From assembly GCA_037176885.1 (NCBI GenBank), contig JAWWNJ010000265.1, forward strand, positions 62,001 through 126,000: 64,000 bases of DNA, read 5' to 3'. Under the pieces are notes generated by a model. It did not search any database and was not told the DNA's origin. It saw nothing but the letters and a program-made list of their open reading frames with translations. The translations under genes and the position numbers were made by a program. Positions 45,511 to 57,154 of this stretch are shown here, piece after piece (position 1 is the first letter of the stretch; the number at the start of each line of letters is the position of its first letter). The stretch comes from Favolaschia claudopus. Its lineage: Eukaryota > Basidiomycota > Agaricomycetes > Agaricales > Mycenaceae.

Positions 45511-47197
45511 ATGGCCCAAAATCCACCCACCACAATTGTGTTTTCTGCTGAGGATAATGCCACCATCGGCGGGCTCTGCCGCAACGTCCTTAATTCTGCA
45601 AAGATATTACACGACCCCGTCTTTGGCTCTAAACAGTCCGTAATTGAAGATGATCATGGATGGGGCATGGGAAGAGGGAAGGTGTGAGGGTATCCGGGTA
45701 GGGATTGAGCTAGGTTTGAAGGAGGCTGCGATGGATCACGAGAAGGAGCTTGAGAAGGAACGTGTTTGGGGCTACGACGTTGGGTTTGCTCTAGCGTGCG
45801 AGATTGAGCGCTCGCGTCGTTCCACAGAGGCACATCCCCCGTCTGCTCGTTCCCTTCGTTCGTCCACCGCCTCCACCGCGACTCAGACGATCTCCACTGC
45901 CCGTGACTTTGTCCGATCCGCCAATCTCCCATCTCCTTCATCGACCGTCGATCCTGCACCTTTTCCATCTGCGACTGCGAAGACTGATTCACCCATCTCC
46001 CTCGATCTTTCTACTCCCTCATCGTGCCCTGAAAACGACGCATCCGTCCGCGCATATCATGGACGAAAATCCATATTGCGTGCGGCGTCAGAAGGGGTCG
46101 ACAAAGTCAGGACGCCGGACTGCTTCCCTATCCCCTCGCGTAACCCACCAGCCCAGCCCCATGAAATCCCGCGTCCCCATTCTAAACCTCTACATATCGG
46201 CATCGACGAACGCCTCGTCGCCACCGTCTTCTCTCCCGCCTCACTCCCATTGTGCCATGCCGCCGACCTCCTTCTCGTGCTCGTCGCTTTGTGTAGGACG
46301 ATGGCGCTGGGGCTTCGCCGGGACATGGACGAGGCAGCGGTGATGGATGGCTAAGTGTGTTTGTCTAAGTGTGTTTGTGGGCAAGGTCGGATGGGGAAAT
46401 CATGACACGATGAATTCGGGGCGTAGGCAAAATGCTGCGAGGCTCGCTTTGGCGCTGCGACTTTCTTGCTCACGGACGCCGCCTCTCGCCAGGGAACCGT
46501 CCACCATCCGCAAGGTATCAGCAGCGCGCCATGCGCGAATTTATTCAATTCTCATTCGTCTATATTCCCTCTGGGGTCGGAGGCGGGTACAAGGAGAACG
46601 TGGACCCCCAACGTACGCATTGATACCAGTCGACAAATCCTCAGTATCCGCCCCTCCGCACCATGGCCGCTTCTCTGCATCATCCTCTCCGTCGTTGTCG
46701 TTTCCTCTTGGACGATGGGGTCGATGTCAGCGCCTGCTACGGAGAGGAGGAGGTGGGAGTGGGTGACGCGGCAAGGAAGGAAGTCGGTGTTCCTGGGTGA
46801 GGACAGCCGCAAGACGGGGAGCAGGGAACGGATGTGGGGGAGATGAGATATGGATGCCGGAATCGGGTGGCGGAACGAAGGTGTAGGCAAATCCTCTCGA
46901 GGCTGGCTTCGTCTTGCGAATATTGGCGCCTCTTCGTGGCGATGGTGCTTGAATTCAGCGGGAGCTGGAGGAGAGAGACGAAGGGCTTTGCGGGACGAAT
47001 CGTACGCGGGGGCGAGAGTGGCCTTCAGCGGATGGGCAGAGGATCACGAGAGGTGCAGCAGCATGACGATGGATAACCAGTTGGTGGCACCGAAACCCAC
47101 CAAGACCAGTCAAGCCGACAACGGGGAGGGTCGCGGCGGTGGACGGGGACGTGGACGTAGTGGGAGAGGGCGCGGGGGCCGAGTCTCAGGAAGATGA
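45511..47197 (+). pseudogene. Uncharacterised protein gene with a frameshift; RGG-rich tail
   Basis: The ATG at 45511 opens MAQNPPTTIVFSAEDNATIG, a plausible N-terminus running to about 45650. The continuation, charged and helical (GIRVGIELGLKEAAMD, ELEKERVWGYDVGFAL), is in the next frame from about 45655, with no room for an intron. It then becomes Ser/Thr/Pro-rich to about 46354. Further blocks to 47197 change frame again and end in a Gly/Arg-rich GGGRGRGRSGRGRGG tail of the RNA-binding type. The WGYD-x-G layout resembles an uncharacterised basidiomycete family. It is unclear whether the RGG tail belongs to the same gene. Confidence 0.4.
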
Positions 47198-47982
47198 CAT
47201 GGCGGAAGTACCCTGAGTTTTCGTCACCACTCACAAAGGACTAAAATTCGTACATTACTCAGACAAACGATCAAATTTGTTACAACTTCATTTTGTAGTC
47301 AACGATTTGGTACTGGTAGTTATGTGTCAAGTAAGAGCGAGAGGTATAAATGTTATCATTGAGATAAAATGGAGGAATGATGTGCGATAGCTGGGGGAGT
47401 AGAAAAGGCAATATATGTGAGAATGGATGGTGCGGGAGAACGGAAAGCGCATGAGGCGAGAAAACCGAGGACGATGAGGGTGCGGAGTGGTCGAAGGCAG
47501 GGGTGAGTCAGTGACGTGTCCGAGGGATATCCAGGCCGTAAGGGAGTCGATAAAATACCGCGCAATTCGATGGGAACATAAAGTGTAGTGCTTGCAGCGT
47601 GAGGGCGACGGCGTTAGCGAAGGCTTGAGGGGGACAATGTGAATGGGAAAAAATTAATGGATTGTAATAGAATGAGGAAAAAGGACGTACTATGCACATT
47701 TCAGACTCTGTAAAGGGATATTATGAGTATGGTGACCTAAAGGAAGAAAAGGAACGGAAACGGAGCGAGCGACGCACAGAAATAGAAAAGTTCGTGCGTC
47801 GTCGAACGCTTTCAAGATGTGCTGGAGACTTGGTGGTGCGGGGTGAACGAGACGGTCGAGGGTTTGGATTCCATTGGTCCAGGTAGCTATAGGGCTGTTG
47901 GAGATGCGAAAGGAAGGTTGCTGCGAAATACGAACCCAGTCCTGATAGTGCTGATGTAGAGTGTAAGTACCTCATCGCCCGT
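47198..47982. other. Intergenic, no supported feature
   Basis: Only short frames. This is the 3' side of the minus-strand F-box gene. Confidence 0.3.
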
Positions 47983-49664
47983 TCAGAAGTGAAAACATAC
48001 AATACTATACTTGAAGCGCATTTTTATGCTCCAGTCTCCCCGGTTGAAGATCAATGCTCTTCCTGTAGTCAGTTTCGTGATTTCATCCAATGCTTCGGCA
48101 CCAACTTCCCGAATTCTCGCTTCCATCAACCAAAGATCTGCCATGAATATGAGTCCATCTTGGGACTCGGCGCGGGAGCGAACCAAATCGAGGTACACCG
48201 AGTCCGTGAAGCCAAGCACCGTGTTCAGTATCAGCACTTGCAGCTTGGGTACGAGGAGACACTGTGTATCCGACATGCACTGAAGCTTTCTTAGCAGTGT
48301 GTCAGTGATGACCGTCTGTGAAGGCCCGGGCGAGGAGCAATCCGCGATGGACAACGAACTGAGCTTGGGAAGGACTTCAAGACACCGCAAGAGTTCCACA
48401 TCAGTAACGATGGCGTGAACTGCCAGATGTGTAAGGCAAGAGCCAAAATCGGAACGGGTGGCAAGGGATATGAAGTCCGAAGAGTTCCAAACGGGCAGAT
48501 TTCTGATGTCGCGTGGAAACATGCAGAAGGATCTTAAGCAAGGGAATTTCATGTGTTCAAAGAATCGGGAAGCTGTCTCGGCCGTCGTTTTCATGCAGAA
48601 CTGGACGTACAGCACGCTTGAAGTGATATCCAGATCCAAGGGCTCGTTTGAAGATCGGCAGAGACAAAGTGCTACAATCACCTCTATTGCGCTTGTGAGG
48701 AGGGGGAATAAGGAGAGGAGAGCGGGGAGTGAGATGTTCCTAGTCTGAGGAGCATCATAGTACGCAAATTTCTGTATCTGTGCCCATGGCAGTTTCGGTA
48801 AGTTATCAAGCGCCCCATTGAACAGGACCACCTCCTGCAATAGAGGCGCGGCATGGAAGACTTTTGTGTCTCTGCACTTCCCAAGGCTCACCCTCTTCAA
48901 TTGAGGAAAGTTCCCTGCATATGTCTGGAGCTCGTCGGTGCAGTCGTCTCCCCAGATGTATGCTTTCTGCCACCTCTGCGCGTGTTTCCTGAGGAGCTGG
49001 AGGAGACTGTGATGGTGTGGCTTCACAGCGTAGGCAACCAAGACCAAAGGATGCTGTTTCCCTCGATCCAAGGAAGACTCCAGCATGCGAAGCAAATTCG
49101 CGATCGGAACCTCACATTTATCCCAGAGACGCGTGTCAACAGTGATTCGGGACCACAACTGCGGGGTTTCCATCACAACGTGATGCCATCGGAAGCATAC
49201 CTACAATTTCGTTGGGTAGAAGGCGTTGCAGCGTGAAGAGCACTCACTTGAGACAATTCAAGGAGATGGCGATGAAAAATACGATCCACTTCCTCTGCCG
49301 GGGACTGGGTCACTGAAGTGATGTAAAGGTCGTGTGGAAGGCACCGCTCGAAGATACATGTAAGCAGCTCGTTTGGCATTCTGTGGACTGGGGACAAGGC
49401 ACTGCGACAGAGGTTTGCATAACATGCAAGTGCCTCACGTTCCGAAGTGAGCCGCTCGAGCTGCTTCCGAGTTTGACGCTTGTCAATCTCAGTATCATAG
49501 CGGATTATGTCTAAGTTGGCGACAGAGATGGCTTGTAGTATGTTCGCCGTATTTGTGGGCAGAATACCGAAGCGCGAGAGATCGCGAACCTCCATCATCT
49601 GCCGAGCCGTTGGTAAGTGGGTCGAAGAAAACCCGCCTATGGTTCTGCCCCAACGAGAGCCCAT
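47983..49664 (-). CDS. F-box protein 2 (intact, 544 aa)
   Basis: Exon 1 is 49664-49248 and exon 2 is 49200-47983, with a 47-nt GT-AG intron in phase 0. The N-terminus has a coiled-coil-like Lys/Glu/Arg stretch (DTEIDKRQTRKQLERLTSER), followed by the F-box: HRMPNELLTCIFERCLP, then LSQVCFRWHHVV after the intron and TPQLWSRITV. This coiled-coil plus F-box plus W-x-x-I/V arrangement is the commonest mushroom F-box type. Later parts are Leu-rich, LRR-like strands (LPKLSSLSIADC, VPKLQVLIL). It probably acts as the substrate receptor of an SCF ubiquitin ligase; the substrate is unknown. Confidence 0.92.
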
Positions 49665-49828
49665 GGTGGGGTGATGGGAATGTTTTAAATAGTGGTAGAA
49701 AACTAGTTACTCGTGGCAAAGAAAAGAAACGTGCAGGGCGAGTAAGTAAACAGAAACAAACAGGTCTATTGGCCCATAAGGAAATTACGACACCAAGCCC
49801 AATTCAACCACAACAAGGATTATTATTA

Positions 49829-50110
49829 GTAACGGTCAGAGTAGGGTTTCGAGGTCGTTTATGGGTCGTTTATGCAAGTCGTTTATGAAGTCGTTTATCG
49901 GCATCAGAAAATCGACAGAAACGTGGGAATAAACGGCTGGCAACGCATTTGGCGGGAGAAACGACCCAAAAACGACTTCATAACCGCCTCCAGAGGCGGT
50001 TTTACATCGTTTCTGAAGTCGTTTATCGTTTATCCCACGCTTCAAGAGTTTGAGAAACGACTTCAAAAACGACCTCATAAACGACCTCAAAACGCTACTC
50101 TGACCGTTAC
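49829..50110. mobile_element. MITE, 282 bp, TA-flanked, GTCGTTTATG-rich ends
   Basis: The ends GTAACGGTCAGAGTAG at 49829 and its inverse at 50110 extend into inverted repeats of about 60 bp made largely of (A/G)GTCGTTTATG units. TA is present on both sides (49827-49828 and 50111-50112), consistent with a TA target duplication as in Tc1/mariner-type MITEs. There is no coding capacity. It lies about 165 bp upstream of the F-box 2 ATG. Confidence 0.8.
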
Positions 50111-50510
50111 TATTATATAGAGCTCCAACCTTTTCGTTTTCGTTTGGGCGAAAAAAAACAAAAATGTTCAGAATTTGGCGCAGAAATGCATTAGAATACA
50201 TGTAACTAATAGTTAAGATACCCACTGGCAGCCTTAATCCACATCTTCGTTAACATCGCCTGGCAGTGGCTAATGATTTCTGCTTTCATCGACCCCTGAG
50301 CTCGGTGACATAAGTAGGTGACGCGACCGCGAAAACAACCGCTCGACCGAGTCACTGGTTCCGTGAATGGCGAGAAAGTCCCTGGCCATGCGCGCAACCA
50401 CAGATTTTGAGTGCTTGATAACCTCTGTCGCTGCTTCGCTGGTTTCCCTCTCTGGCTAATACCCCGAGTCTACCGCTTCGCTGTCGACCTCCTGTTAACT
50501 TATTACTACG

Positions 50511-52640
50511 ATGAACTCACCTGATTATCGCACGAGCATCGCCGCTCGTCCGAGTCGCCCAGATCCCGCTTCGGCCGCACGTAGCCCAGCTGGTACGTCT
50601 CCCCCGCGCTCCGTCAGTTCAGTAACGCGACCTTCCGTTGTTTCGGCGACGCAGGCTTCGGGCGATACCTCCTTGGGGACACAGTCTGTCGTGGATCATG
50701 CAAGACCCAATGCTGCTGAGACGCCTGGGGCGTTGAGTGCAGCAGGTACCGTGCCGGCTGTCCGAGATTCCATGCCACTGCAAGGCGAAAAAAGATGATA
50801 GTTTACCTGCGTTTAAGTTGTCGCGAGCATAATGTTTTGATTGATAGTAATGATGGACGCTCTGCGAATTATGATTCAAATAGTCGTTCTAGTGAATTGA
50901 GTCTTGCAGAGCTCCGTATTCGTATTCAACGACAAGAGGCTAATGTTGCTCGCCTTGGCGCTGAATTGCAGCGCCAGGTAATCGCCAAACACCGGCGTGA
51001 GATGAAAGCGTCTCCGCAGCGAGACGCGACTCGGAGCAACCTTGAGCAAGTCAGATTCAAGGCGAATGAAAGTCCCTTGAATAGACTCGCGGATGGACGC
51101 ATCGCGAGCCCAGAGCGCGTAACGACGCGCTACGGGTTGGTGAATGATTGGCTTTACCAACCGAAACCAGAAGCTGCGCAAGGCGCAGTTGCCTTCGCAG
51201 GCTCAGGCGTCGGATGGGAAGCCCACTCCCGATAGCAATGCTTCACGAATGAAGCAAGAGTTCCTCCGAAGGAACTGCCGAAGGTCCAAGATATTGAACC
51301 TGCACCGCGCCCGAAAGCCTCATCACGTACCAATAATGTCTGCGCAGACCAACCTCACAGTGAGTGAGGAACAATTAGCTCATCTGCTTCAGAAGATCAG
51401 TGAGCTCGAGAGGCGGCGCGCAGAGGCTGACTCACATAAAGTGAAGAAGTCTAAGGACTCTGTGAAGTCCTCGACAACGCCTGAGTTGCGACGCGCAACT
51501 CCGAGTAGATTGGCACCCGGAAGCTATCTTGATAAAGCTTTGCGTGGCGAGTATATATGAGTCTGGACATGCTCCGCCGCCGTCCGATTCGTCAAGCAGC
51601 TCCTCGAGCTCGAGCGCAAGCTCCAGCTCTCCGAGTATTGATGATTCTGGATTGCGACGCCGTCCGTCTTCCCCGCGCAAGTCAAGCAAACGAGCACGAG
51701 AGCCGAAGCGCAAGATGTTGCACAAGCCAATACCTCCAGGTCGTTACAACGGTGAACCTGATGCAAATAAAATTTACCGCTTCGCAAGGGAAGCTTCGAC
51801 GTACGTGAAAATGGGTCGTGTACCTGCCGATAAACAAGTTTTCTTCGTATCCTATTGTCTAGACGACAAGGCCCCTAATTTTTATAACCAGGTTGTCGTG
51901 AAAGATGAAGAGAATTACGAATTGCGAAGGTTTTTTTATAAAACTCTTCAAGTTCAGTTTTCCAGTCAATTTCCGCAACCAGCAGCGCGCGCGTTTGCTC
52001 TTCCAGAACAATAAGTCCGTTGCCGCTCATGTTGCCGAGTGGTCGCAGATCTTCAATACGACTGGGATCCCTGAAACAGAAGAGAAAGTGGTTCAGTTAT
52101 TTTATAGTTTCGATCCAAGAGTTAAAAAAGGGAACTCTATCGCAGGGATCTTGATCCTGAGGCTCATCGAGCTGAAGTCATATTAAAACTAGCAGATAGT
52201 TTGCAGCAAGCAGGCTGGCGATCAGTCTGCTGATGGTGATAAAATGGAGTCCGACTCACAGTCGGACAGTGACGACGTTGAAAACGGTGAAGACGTCGAT
52301 TATGATGAATATGACCAGTATGAATCGGGTGAAGACGCCGATTCTGCTGGCGACAACGAGTATGATGAGGATCATGCTGAGAAGAAGAGGATTACGGCGA
52401 CGACCCGGAGGATTACGAGGACGAGGACGAGTCCTCGAAGCAACAGAATCGAGGGCGCGTCGAGGATGCGCCGCCGCGAAGGGACTCTGCGCCGAAATGT
52501 TCAGGAAGGACCACTTACTCAAGCAAGCAGTAATTATGAACCTACTCACCATGAAGAGTTCATGCGCAAGGGCTTGTGCCTCAATTGCGGAGGGCGCGGG
52601 CATCATACTAGATAGAGATTGTCCATGGCCCAAATCAGCG
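50511..52640 (+). pseudogene. Ty3/gypsy-type gag remnant with a broken CCHC knuckle
   Basis: The ATG at 50511 starts a Ser/Pro/Ala-rich N-terminus. Several frame changes later comes a coiled-coil segment (LAHLLQKISELERRR), a Ser tract and the capsid-like gag core: KPIPPGRYNGEPDANKIYRF, QVFFVSYCLDDKAPNFY, and, in another frame, FRNQQRARLLFQNNKSV and EEKVVQLFY. A zinc knuckle follows at about 52575-52625: C-x2-C-x4-H, then a 4-nt TAGA insertion creating a stop just before the last D-C. The order matches gag of fungal Ty3-type LTR elements. Protease, reverse transcriptase and integrase are not found downstream, and no LTR was identified. It is a fungal retroelement fossil or a solo gag copy. Confidence 0.72.
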
Positions 52641-54302
52641 AGAAATTCGGGTAATGAATTGTCATCGCACGCAATTTATTTCTCGCAACCTCCGAGCCTA
52701 CGAGACGCCCTGAACGAAAGCACCAAATGGGGTGCTGAAATTCACGCTGGAAGTATCCGTTTTGACCTCCCTCTCGAAGACGAGGAGGGCGAGGTAAGTT
52801 TTTGCGCCGAGTTTGAGTGATGCTGATGTCGCATTCAAGGTGGAGGCTGTAACTGTTATTCCTTCTTCGGAAGCAGTTGATGATGTTGAACCTGCGCTTG
52901 AGGTCGATGCGCTGATGATTCTGGCCCCTGGGCAAGAGAGACGCACGAGTTTCATTGCCGAGTCCGACGGGAAAACCAGAGCTTTTGGATACCGTATGGC
53001 GGGCAAGAGCCAGTCGAAGCTTGTGCAGCATGGAGCAGACAATAGCCAGATAGAGCAGTCCATGGGAAGCAAAACAGGTGCGTGCGACGGCAGAGGAGGC
53101 GAATCAGACAGAGCGGAGGGGAGATCTACGAGCATCGGCGTCCGTCTCCACCCTGACTCTCTGCGATGCAGCGCCGGCGGCATTGGCGCAGCTGCAGCAC
53201 ACATTGTGCTGTATTGATTGAGCGGCGCCACTGTCTCCTCCACCTCGGGAAGTCGAGAAGTACTACCGACCAGTCGGCGCGGCAGCGTCGCCACGGGTCT
53301 CGGACGCTGCGCGGTGTCTTGCTGAGAGTACGGGAAGGTGGCCTAGCCCACGAGAAGGAGCGGCGGAAGGCGACGGAAAAGGCCAGCGAAAGTGGTACCG
53401 GAATGTGATAAGGGAAGCGCTGGTGCTTCAGACTCTTGCCGTGTCTTGCGTTTCGTGGGCGTGGAGGGGCAAGGGCATGACAAACACGTAGAAGAAAGCG
53501 TAGATGACGCGTATGGGTAGTATTGTGAAGCTAGGATAGAAAATGCGAATAATGACTTTGGGGAAGAGTGAAAATAAGTTGACGACTGACCTATAGCGGC
53601 GTACTTATCCGGTACCTCCATCACCAATCTCCCTGGAGTCCCATCCCGCCGGCCTACCGCCCTCTATTCGCGCAGTTCCACCAAATGGAGACATATACTA
53701 GACGTCGTGCACAACCCTTACAAAGCCGTTTCAAAGCAGAAAAAGGTGAGAGAGCAAATCGCAGACATACAGAGGATTGAAGGATGAGAATTTCAGCATT
53801 GAAGCGCCCTTTCGAGTGCTAAGCGGAGTGCATGCGCTATCAATCCATCGAGATTCGCTGCCGTCGTTCATCTGGCACGATGTGAGGAGATTCGGCGACC
53901 ATACTGTAATGCGAACAGCTGAGATTTGTGTGGCACAAAATACGAGGGTTTCGGCCAGCCAATGTTGAAGGAGACCGGGAAAGTGTATTCGAGGGTTATT
54001 TGTGCGCCGTTAGTCGTGATAGCAGTCTCGGGGAGGTCGCCATAATAGCGAAAACACGACTCAGCTGATAAGAGGGAAAAAGCGGAATGATCAGATCTGC
54101 TGATGCGACGGGAAATTCTGTTCCGACTGCCTGCCCGAGAATATGACAGCAGATTCCGTGCACAATTTGGAACCTCGATTGAATCGCTTCCCAGTCGTTC
54201 AAAGTCTGGGTTATTGGGACAATGGAAGATAAGAGAAGTAACTTGACATTACTACAGGTCAGCATAGAATATATAGGCTACTAGTATGTGCTATCAGATT
54301 TG
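52641..54302. other. Possible gag tail, then unassigned sequence
   Basis: Frames at 52641-53217 continue in acidic and Ser-rich style after the zinc knuckle but show no protease DSG/DTG motif or polymerase. From 53220 to 54302 only short frames are seen. Confidence 0.3.
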
Positions 54303-56062
54303 CTATCTTGTGATTTGCCCTTCTTCCCTCATCGCGCTCTCAATTGCGCCAAAAAGCTGGGGAGAAATTTTGAGACTTGAGCCCATAGCTTGACTGACTC
54401 TCTTCAGGTCAGCCTCTATTCTTCCAGTTTCCCTCCGCAACGGAATGATGAGATCGCGATATCCCGTACCATACGGCACACGCATAACATCGAGAGTCAT
54501 ACGACCGGCGCTGCGTTCGACTCGTTTCTCGATATCCTTGTAATATTCTGAATCATAGATCTCCGAGTCATCGGCCTCATCCAGGTCAGCTTCGAAACAG
54601 GTCACTTCGATGCGACCCGAGCGATAATCGAAGAGGGAAGCGACGGTTTCGTTCGGGTTGGAGGCCCAGTGGCGAAAGAGATGAGCGACAAAGACTGATT
54701 TCTGAGAGCAATAATCCTGTTGCATGAGGAAGCGAAGGAATGAATATTCTTTCGCACTGAATATGACGCGTATACCTGCAAAAGATCGAGATTCGCAGGC
54801 AAATTGGCACGGAATGACGTACGGTGTCGATTAGACAGATGCCAGATGCAAGGATTGCGATGCCCAGAACGCCAATTCACGCGCTGACACTCGCGAGAGC
54901 AATATAATACCGAACTGCAGCCCGCGCAGCGTTTGAAGGTATTTTTTGGAAGTAATTTCCCGCACCATGAAAGGAATGAGATCAAAGAGGAGATGAATCA
55001 TTCATTAACTGAACCTCCACATTATCGCAGGCGCGACTAAAAGGGCCGACGTTGGAATCGAACACCGCATGAGCACGAAGTCGTTCGCGGCAGAGCTCGG
55101 AGAAGCTTTTCCAAGCATCGTAAACACTGTCGACCCTGAAAATCTGCGGTGTTTTGTCGACGATCTCAAGCATAGGTACAAGGGGTCGATATTTTGAAAG
55201 AGCGTGATAATAAATCGTTGACCGAGGAAGCAGCTCGTTCATCAACAAGACTAGATCCTCGTGAACCGCGTGAGATGGTGGCCACTGCGCATGTTGTAAA
55301 ACAACATTGAGCAGACCGGTCTCGATGGAGAGCTGAAGCGCTTCGCTTCCCTTGGGTCCTTCGAAGATCCCGATGAGTATGCTGAGAAACCCGTGGATTG
55401 CCCTCCTTTGAGCGTGCGATAGCCCGTTGGAAGAGAGCGACAGTCCGTAGCAACCCGCGGTGAGTGTTTCGACGAATCCAAAGGATACCAGAGCCGTACA
55501 CAGCCGTCTAGATGCGGCGATGCTGTGGTTGGTGACCTGATCCAGACAAGCCACGATACCGACACGACCCTCGCTGCTCCGAGCCAAACACGTTGGACAA
55601 AAATCCCTTGTGGGTAACGAGAAAAAGATACCAGGTCGAGATTCGGGGCCACAGATCCGGAAAAATTGGGAAGGAACTTGACGAGAGAGAGAGAGAGACA
55701 ATCGAGAGACAGTATTCCTCCCCATCAGTTGCCGTACGTACCTATTTGGATCCAAGATGTCAAGCGCCTCGATTTCGGGGAATCGACGGGGATACGTGCG
55801 GGATCGAGTGAGATGTAGAACACGGGTAGAAATTCTTTGATTCTGGCAGGACGGCCGGTGGGAAGCCTCTCGCATGGAATCGGAAAGCTGGGTGAGCAAG
55901 GTCAACGAAGTGTCGGTGATTGAAGACTTCGCCAACAACTATCATGTTCATGTTGTGTTCATCAGTCATGAGCAGAGGCCGAATCAAAGGAAGCCCAAAG
56001 AATCTCACCCGACGAGCCAGCGGAAGTCTATCGAGATTACTGACGCGCAAATCGGGATGCAT
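54303..56062 (-). pseudogene. MYND zinc-finger protein 2, decayed
   Basis: Same gene plan as MYND1 and MYND3. The ATG at 56062 opens an 18-codon exon (MHPDLRVSNLDRLPLARR) with a GTGAGA donor at 56008. The second exon is frame-shifted: LLAKSSITDTSLTLL, then FLPVFYISLDPARIP and FPDLWPRISTW in other frames, then a long intact stretch from GIVACLDQVTNHS to RACDNVE, ending at 55015. The next intron would be 55014-54965 (50 nt, typical), but its acceptor is GG instead of AG. The MYND exon (54964-54823) keeps all cysteines and the histidine: CGK, C-AG-C, YC-x3-C, H-x3-C. The last exon (54775-54303) is open. Two or more frameshifts plus the lost acceptor make it very likely non-functional. Confidence 0.8.
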
Positions 56063-56173
56063 TCGGGCCAGACGATGGTAGATGGCAAGCCGCAAGCCGC
56101 AACTTGAACCCCCCGCACACGATTGGCGAGCGATAAGGATTTCGAGTTGATCAGTATATCGGATTGTATGGGT

Positions 56174-56906
56174 CACACCGAAGAAAATGAACTTTCGGCT
56201 CACCCGACGTACATTCCGAAACAAATCGTGCCGACTTACCAGTAGGCTGGTGCAAAACATAAGCCAATCCTCAATATTTCGACTTCCCTGTCGTGCCGCT
56301 CGATAGACAAGGCGAAACAATAAAAATCAGCTTTGTTTCCTCCCAACCGAAAGTTAGCGGAAAGAGAATTTTTGATCTTGTCTGTTGTGCGCGTCGAAAG
56401 GCAACTACGAAATATTTTGTTTCGTTTTGAGAATAGGGCGAGCCGAAACAAGACTCGACCCATCAGGTATCGATGAAGAATCTGCCGGCACGATACATAA
56501 GCCGAAATACAAGGCATCGGCTTGTATTTCGCAGCATATACAGCCCGAAATATAAGCCGGTGCCTTGTATTTCGGCTTGTGTTTCGTGCCGGCCGACGGG
56601 TTGCTTGATCCTTATAGTGTTGAGTTCTGTTTCGGCTGGCCCTATCCTCAACCCGAAACAAGACCTTTCGTGCTCATCTTTCGACGCGCACGGTACAAAA
56701 TACGAAAATTTCTCTTTCCGCTAACTTTCGGCTGGGAGGAAACAAAGTCGATTTTTATTGTTTCGCCTTGTCTATCGAGCGGCATGACAAGTAAGTCGAA
56801 ATATTGCGCATCGGCTTCAGTTTCAACCCAGTCTATTGGTAAGTCTACACAATTTGTTTCGGTATGTAGATCGGGTCAGCCGAAAGTTCGTTTTTTTCGG
56901 TGGTGG
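56174..56906. repeat. Near-palindrome of about 730 bp (foldback element)
   Basis: Sequence from 56174 reads, with scattered differences, as the reverse complement of sequence ending at 56906. The axis lies at about 56540, inside GCAGCATATACAG. Matching blocks outward from the axis include AGCCGAAATACAAGGC, GCCGGCACGA, CGAAAGTTAGCGGAAAGAGA, GCCGCTCGATAGACAAGGCG and CCGAAACAAAT. The arms are about 360 bp with almost no loop and are rich in CCGAAA/TTTCGG. The longest internal frame has no family signal. It fits a foldback transposon or an inverted duplication of a MITE, in the upstream region of MYND gene 2. Confidence 0.88.
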
Positions 56907-57154
56907 GTGGCACATACAAGGTGGTACAGTCAGAGTCTGACTTGAGTCAGACACGAGAATGAAAATAAACGTCACAGGTCATAATCGCGATCATCTGATA
57001 TGACGTCACGCGAAATCGAGGCGCGTCACTCTGGTCAACAAAAACTACAGTATAAGAAGCTGACCCGTCGTATAAAATCGAGGAATCTTCCCTCCTGAAT
57101 AGATACGGGAAGTAGCATTCGTATTCCATTGAGGCGAGATTTATATTGTAAATA

